Made by a program: the position numbers and the translations under genes. Below are positions 62,100-64,000 of a DNA stretch of 64,000 bases, piece after piece; position 1 is the stretch's first letter, and every line of letters begins with the position of its first letter. The notes below the pieces were generated by a model. It made no database searches, was not told where the DNA came from, and saw only the letters and a list, made by a program, of their open reading frames with translations. The DNA comes from JAJTFA01 sp051715425 (GTDB lineage: Bacteria; Bacteroidota; Bacteroidia; UKL13-3): assembly GCA_051715425.1 (NCBI GenBank), contig JBPXJS010000009.1, positions 1 through 64,000 on the forward strand, written 5' to 3'.

Positions 62100-63172
62100 T
62101 GGAAGTAACAGAAGAAGATTTTGATGAACTGGATAACCCGGATGAGAGCAGCGAGCAGGAGTTATATGAACACCACAGGATAGTTGTAGATAAGGGACAA
62201 TCGCTGCTGCGTATTGATAAATTTTTAATGCACCGGCTGCAAAATGCCAGCAGAACAAAAATACAGGCAGCAGCAGATGCGGGTTGTATTATTGTAAATG
62301 ATAAAGCCGTAAAATCCAGCTATAAGGTAAAGCCGGCTGATATTATTTCTATTGTTTTACCTCATCCGCCAAAGGATACAGAAATTATTCCTGAAGATAT
62401 TCCACTGAATATTGTTTATGAAGATGAACACCTGATGATTGTGAACAAGGTTGCAGGAATGGTGGTACATCCGGGATACAACAACGTAAGCGGAACTTTG
62501 GTAAATGCATTGGCCTGGCATTTTAAAGACCTGCCTTTTGCCAAAGAAAACAATATCAGACCCGGCCTGGTCCATCGTATTGATAAAAACACATCAGGAT
62601 TATTGGTAATTGCCAAAAATGAGTTTGCCATGACTCATCTGGCCAAACAGTTTTTCCATCATACCATTAAACGCTCATACCTGGCGCTTGCCTGGGGAGA
62701 TTTTGAGGAAGAGGAAGGTACTGTAACCGGATATATTGGAAGAAGCAATAAAGACAGGCGCGTATTTACCCTATATGATGATGAAGAAAAAGGAAAGTGG
62801 AGTGTTACCCATTACAAAGTGCTGGAACGGCTTAATTATGTAACCCTGATTGAGTGCCGCCTTGAAACCGGCCGCACGCATCAGATCCGTGTGCATATGA
62901 AATCTATTAAGCACCCCTTGTTTGCCGATGATACTTATGGCGGTGATTATGCCGTAAAAGGAACCACCTTTACCAAATACAAGCAGTTTGTAGATAATTG
63001 TTTTGCCCTTTGTGCAAGGCAGGCTTTGCATGCACGGTCGCTTGGATTTATACATCCCGCAACCGGAAAAGAAGTTTATTTTGAAGCATCCATTCCGGAG
63101 GATATCGGGTCTGTACTGGAAAAATGGAGAGGTTATCATAAATCTGTAATCAGCAAAGAAGAGCTGCAATGA
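62099..63172 (+). CDS. RluA-family pseudouridine synthase (RluD type)
   Basis: This 357-residue protein has an acidic N-terminus, an S4 RNA-binding domain (~35-95, RIDKFLMHRLQNASRTKIQAAADAG) and the synthase domain with GLVHRIDKNTSGLLVIAKN (catalytic Asp) and LIECRLETGRTHQIRVHMKSIKHPLFADDTYGG. It converts uridines to pseudouridine in 23S rRNA, probably at RluD-like sites in helix 69. It is co-translated with the cyclase gene upstream and overlaps the AraC regulator gene (ATGA). Confidence 0.94.
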   Translation: MEVTEEDFDELDNPDESSEQELYEHHRIVVDKGQSLLRIDKFLMHRLQNASRTKIQAAADAGCIIVNDKAVKSSYKVKPADIISIVLPHPPKDTEIIPEDIPLNIVYEDEHLMIVNKVAGMVVHPGYNNVSGTLVNALAWHFKDLPFAKENNIRPGLVHRIDKNTSGLLVIAKNEFAMTHLAKQFFHHTIKRSYLALAWGDFEEEEGTVTGYIGRSNKDRRVFTLYDDEEKGKWSVTHYKVLERLNYVTLIECRLETGRTHQIRVHMKSIKHPLFADDTYGGDYAVKGTTFTKYKQFVDNCFALCARQALHARSLGFIHPATGKEVYFEASIPEDIGSVLEKWRGYHKSVISKEELQ

Positions 63173-64000
63173 GCAAGGCAGAGGAACATATTATTCCCGT
63201 TCATAATTTTGGCAACAGAGAAATAGCTTTTGATATTGCCGAGCTGGATGAAGCCATGATGGAGTCTTATGAGAATCCCCGCTCGCCCCACCGGCACAGT
63301 TATTACGAGATTTTTATTTTTTACAAAGGAGGTGGTAAACATACCATCGACTTTAAAGAATATGACATCGAAACCAATGCCCTGCACTTTATTTCTCCCG
63401 GGCAGGTACACCTTATTAAAAGAACAAAAGGTTGTTATGGATATGTAATTACTTTTCCGGAAGATCTTTACCTCATAAACGGGCAACAACACTTCCTGAG
63501 GCAAATTTCTCTTTACCATAATTACAGCGAACCGCCTATGTTTACCTGCAATGCAGAAGAGATGAAGCGGTTTAAGCTGATTATTGAAAGATTAAATACC
63601 GAATACCAGTCAGAAGGAATGATGAGGGAAGAACTGATGCGCTCTTACCTGAGTGTGATACTCATTCATAGCAACCGTATATTTCAACAACAAAAAAAGG
63701 GAAAAAAGACACAGCCGGCCCAGGTTACCAGTGATATTGTTCAACGTTTCAGGTTATTGCTGGATGAACATATTCTGGTGGTGCAAAGTGTAAACGGATA
63801 CGCTGCGTTATTAAACATAACTCCTAATCACCTGAATGATGTGGTGAAAAAAAACACCGGTATTACTGCCAGTGCGCATATCAGCGAGCGGATATTGCTG
63901 GAGGCAAAACGGTTGTTATTGAACACGGAATATTCTGCCAAGGAAATAGCACACGCCCTAAACTTTAATGATCCGGCCTATTTCGGAAGGTTTTTCCGTA
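63169..64000 (+). CDS. AraC-family transcriptional regulator (3' truncated by window edge)
   Basis: The frame starts at the ATG overlapping the previous stop and runs open for 277 codons to the last base, with no stop, so the gene is incomplete. An N-terminal cupin-like sensor (residues ~20-130: SPHRHSYYEIFIFYKGGGKHTIDF and LHFISPGQVHLIKR) is followed by a linker. A C-terminal AraC helix-turn-helix pair begins near residue 190 (VQSVNGYAALLNITPNHLNDVVKKNTG, RLLLNTEYSAKEIAHALNFNDPAYFGRFF). These regulators sense a small molecule through the cupin and control nearby genes. What it regulates cannot be seen here. Confidence 0.9.
   Translation, partial: MSKAEEHIIPVHNFGNREIAFDIAELDEAMMESYENPRSPHRHSYYEIFIFYKGGGKHTIDFKEYDIETNALHFISPGQVHLIKRTKGCYGYVITFPEDLYLINGQQHFLRQISLYHNYSEPPMFTCNAEEMKRFKLIIERLNTEYQSEGMMREELMRSYLSVILIHSNRIFQQQKKGKKTQPAQVTSDIVQRFRLLLDEHILVVQSVNGYAALLNITPNHLNDVVKKNTGITASAHISERILLEAKRLLLNTEYSAKEIAHALNFNDPAYFGRFFR

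Noticed and set aside
1..64000. tRNA, rRNA, insertion sequences or phage genes.
   Set aside because: I looked through the gaps between genes and found no cloverleaf-like or transposase-like sequence. A dedicated tRNA search could still find something I missed.

Overview
This is a gene-dense chromosomal stretch from a Bacteroidota bacterium, most likely of the Chitinophagales/Sphingobacteriales side. The evidence is six predicted secreted proteins with type IX secretion system (T9SS) C-terminal signals, TonB-dependent and DUF5686/DUF4421 outer-membrane proteins, an AsnRS with the coiled-coil insertion common in this phylum, and promoters of the form TTTG-N18-21-TAnnTTTG (the Bacteroidota -33/-7 elements) in place of -35/-10 boxes. 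I see no rRNA, tRNA, CRISPR array, insertion sequence, integrase or phage gene. The window starts inside one gene and ends inside another.

Layout. 0-8.4 kb: the 3' part of a giant Ig-repeat T9SS protein, a metallo-beta-lactamase-fold hydrolase, a TonB-dependent receptor and a T9SS-tagged alpha/beta-hydrolase-like protein whose nucleophile serine is replaced by glycine. 8.4-18.4 kb: a thioredoxin-like protein, a small SET-domain protein, a cyclophilin translationally coupled to a DUF5686 outer-membrane protein, a lamin-tail-domain protein with a type B T9SS tail, and another T9SS protein. 18.6-24.7 kb: rsmI, gcvH, a RibD-C reductase, an SDR, a VOC protein and polA. 24.8-31.8 kb: an OmpA-domain protein, a PadR/membrane-protein module, an acetyltransferase, rpoN and asnS. 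31.8-40.4 kb: two outer-membrane beta-barrels coupled to asnS, a DHH phosphoesterase, three consecutive extracytoplasmic peptidyl-prolyl isomerases, exonuclease III, a Rieske-like lipoprotein, 3-hydroxybutyryl-CoA dehydrogenase, an IscA-type protein and rpsT.

40.5-47.5 kb is the most accessory-looking part: a WYL regulator coupled to a HEAT-repeat protein, a zinc-ribbon protein, a GNAT-YoaP protein, a BlaI/BlaR1-like pair in which the M56 sensor protease carries a TonB C-terminal domain, a GyrI-like protein, an SRPBCC protein, and a probable DNA-alkylation-damage pair (MGMT-like protein plus AlkC-type glycosylase). 47.6-64 kb: asd with an overlapping cytochrome-b5-like gene, a T9SS protein, a membrane protein/winged-helix pair, an HTTM protein, a 2143-residue T9SS protein with four units at an exact 1230-bp period, a PD40 propeller protein, a histidine kinase, a cyclase-family hydrolase, an RluA-type pseudouridine synthase and a truncated AraC regulator.

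I did not find a clear new multi-gene system. The best leads are regulatory and structural. Several genes appear to be transcribed from promoters so close to the start codon that the mRNA should be leaderless or nearly so. Two regulator genes (padR, blaI) have inverted repeats lying on their own -7 element. Several proteins keep a family fold but have lost the expected catalytic or metal-binding residues.
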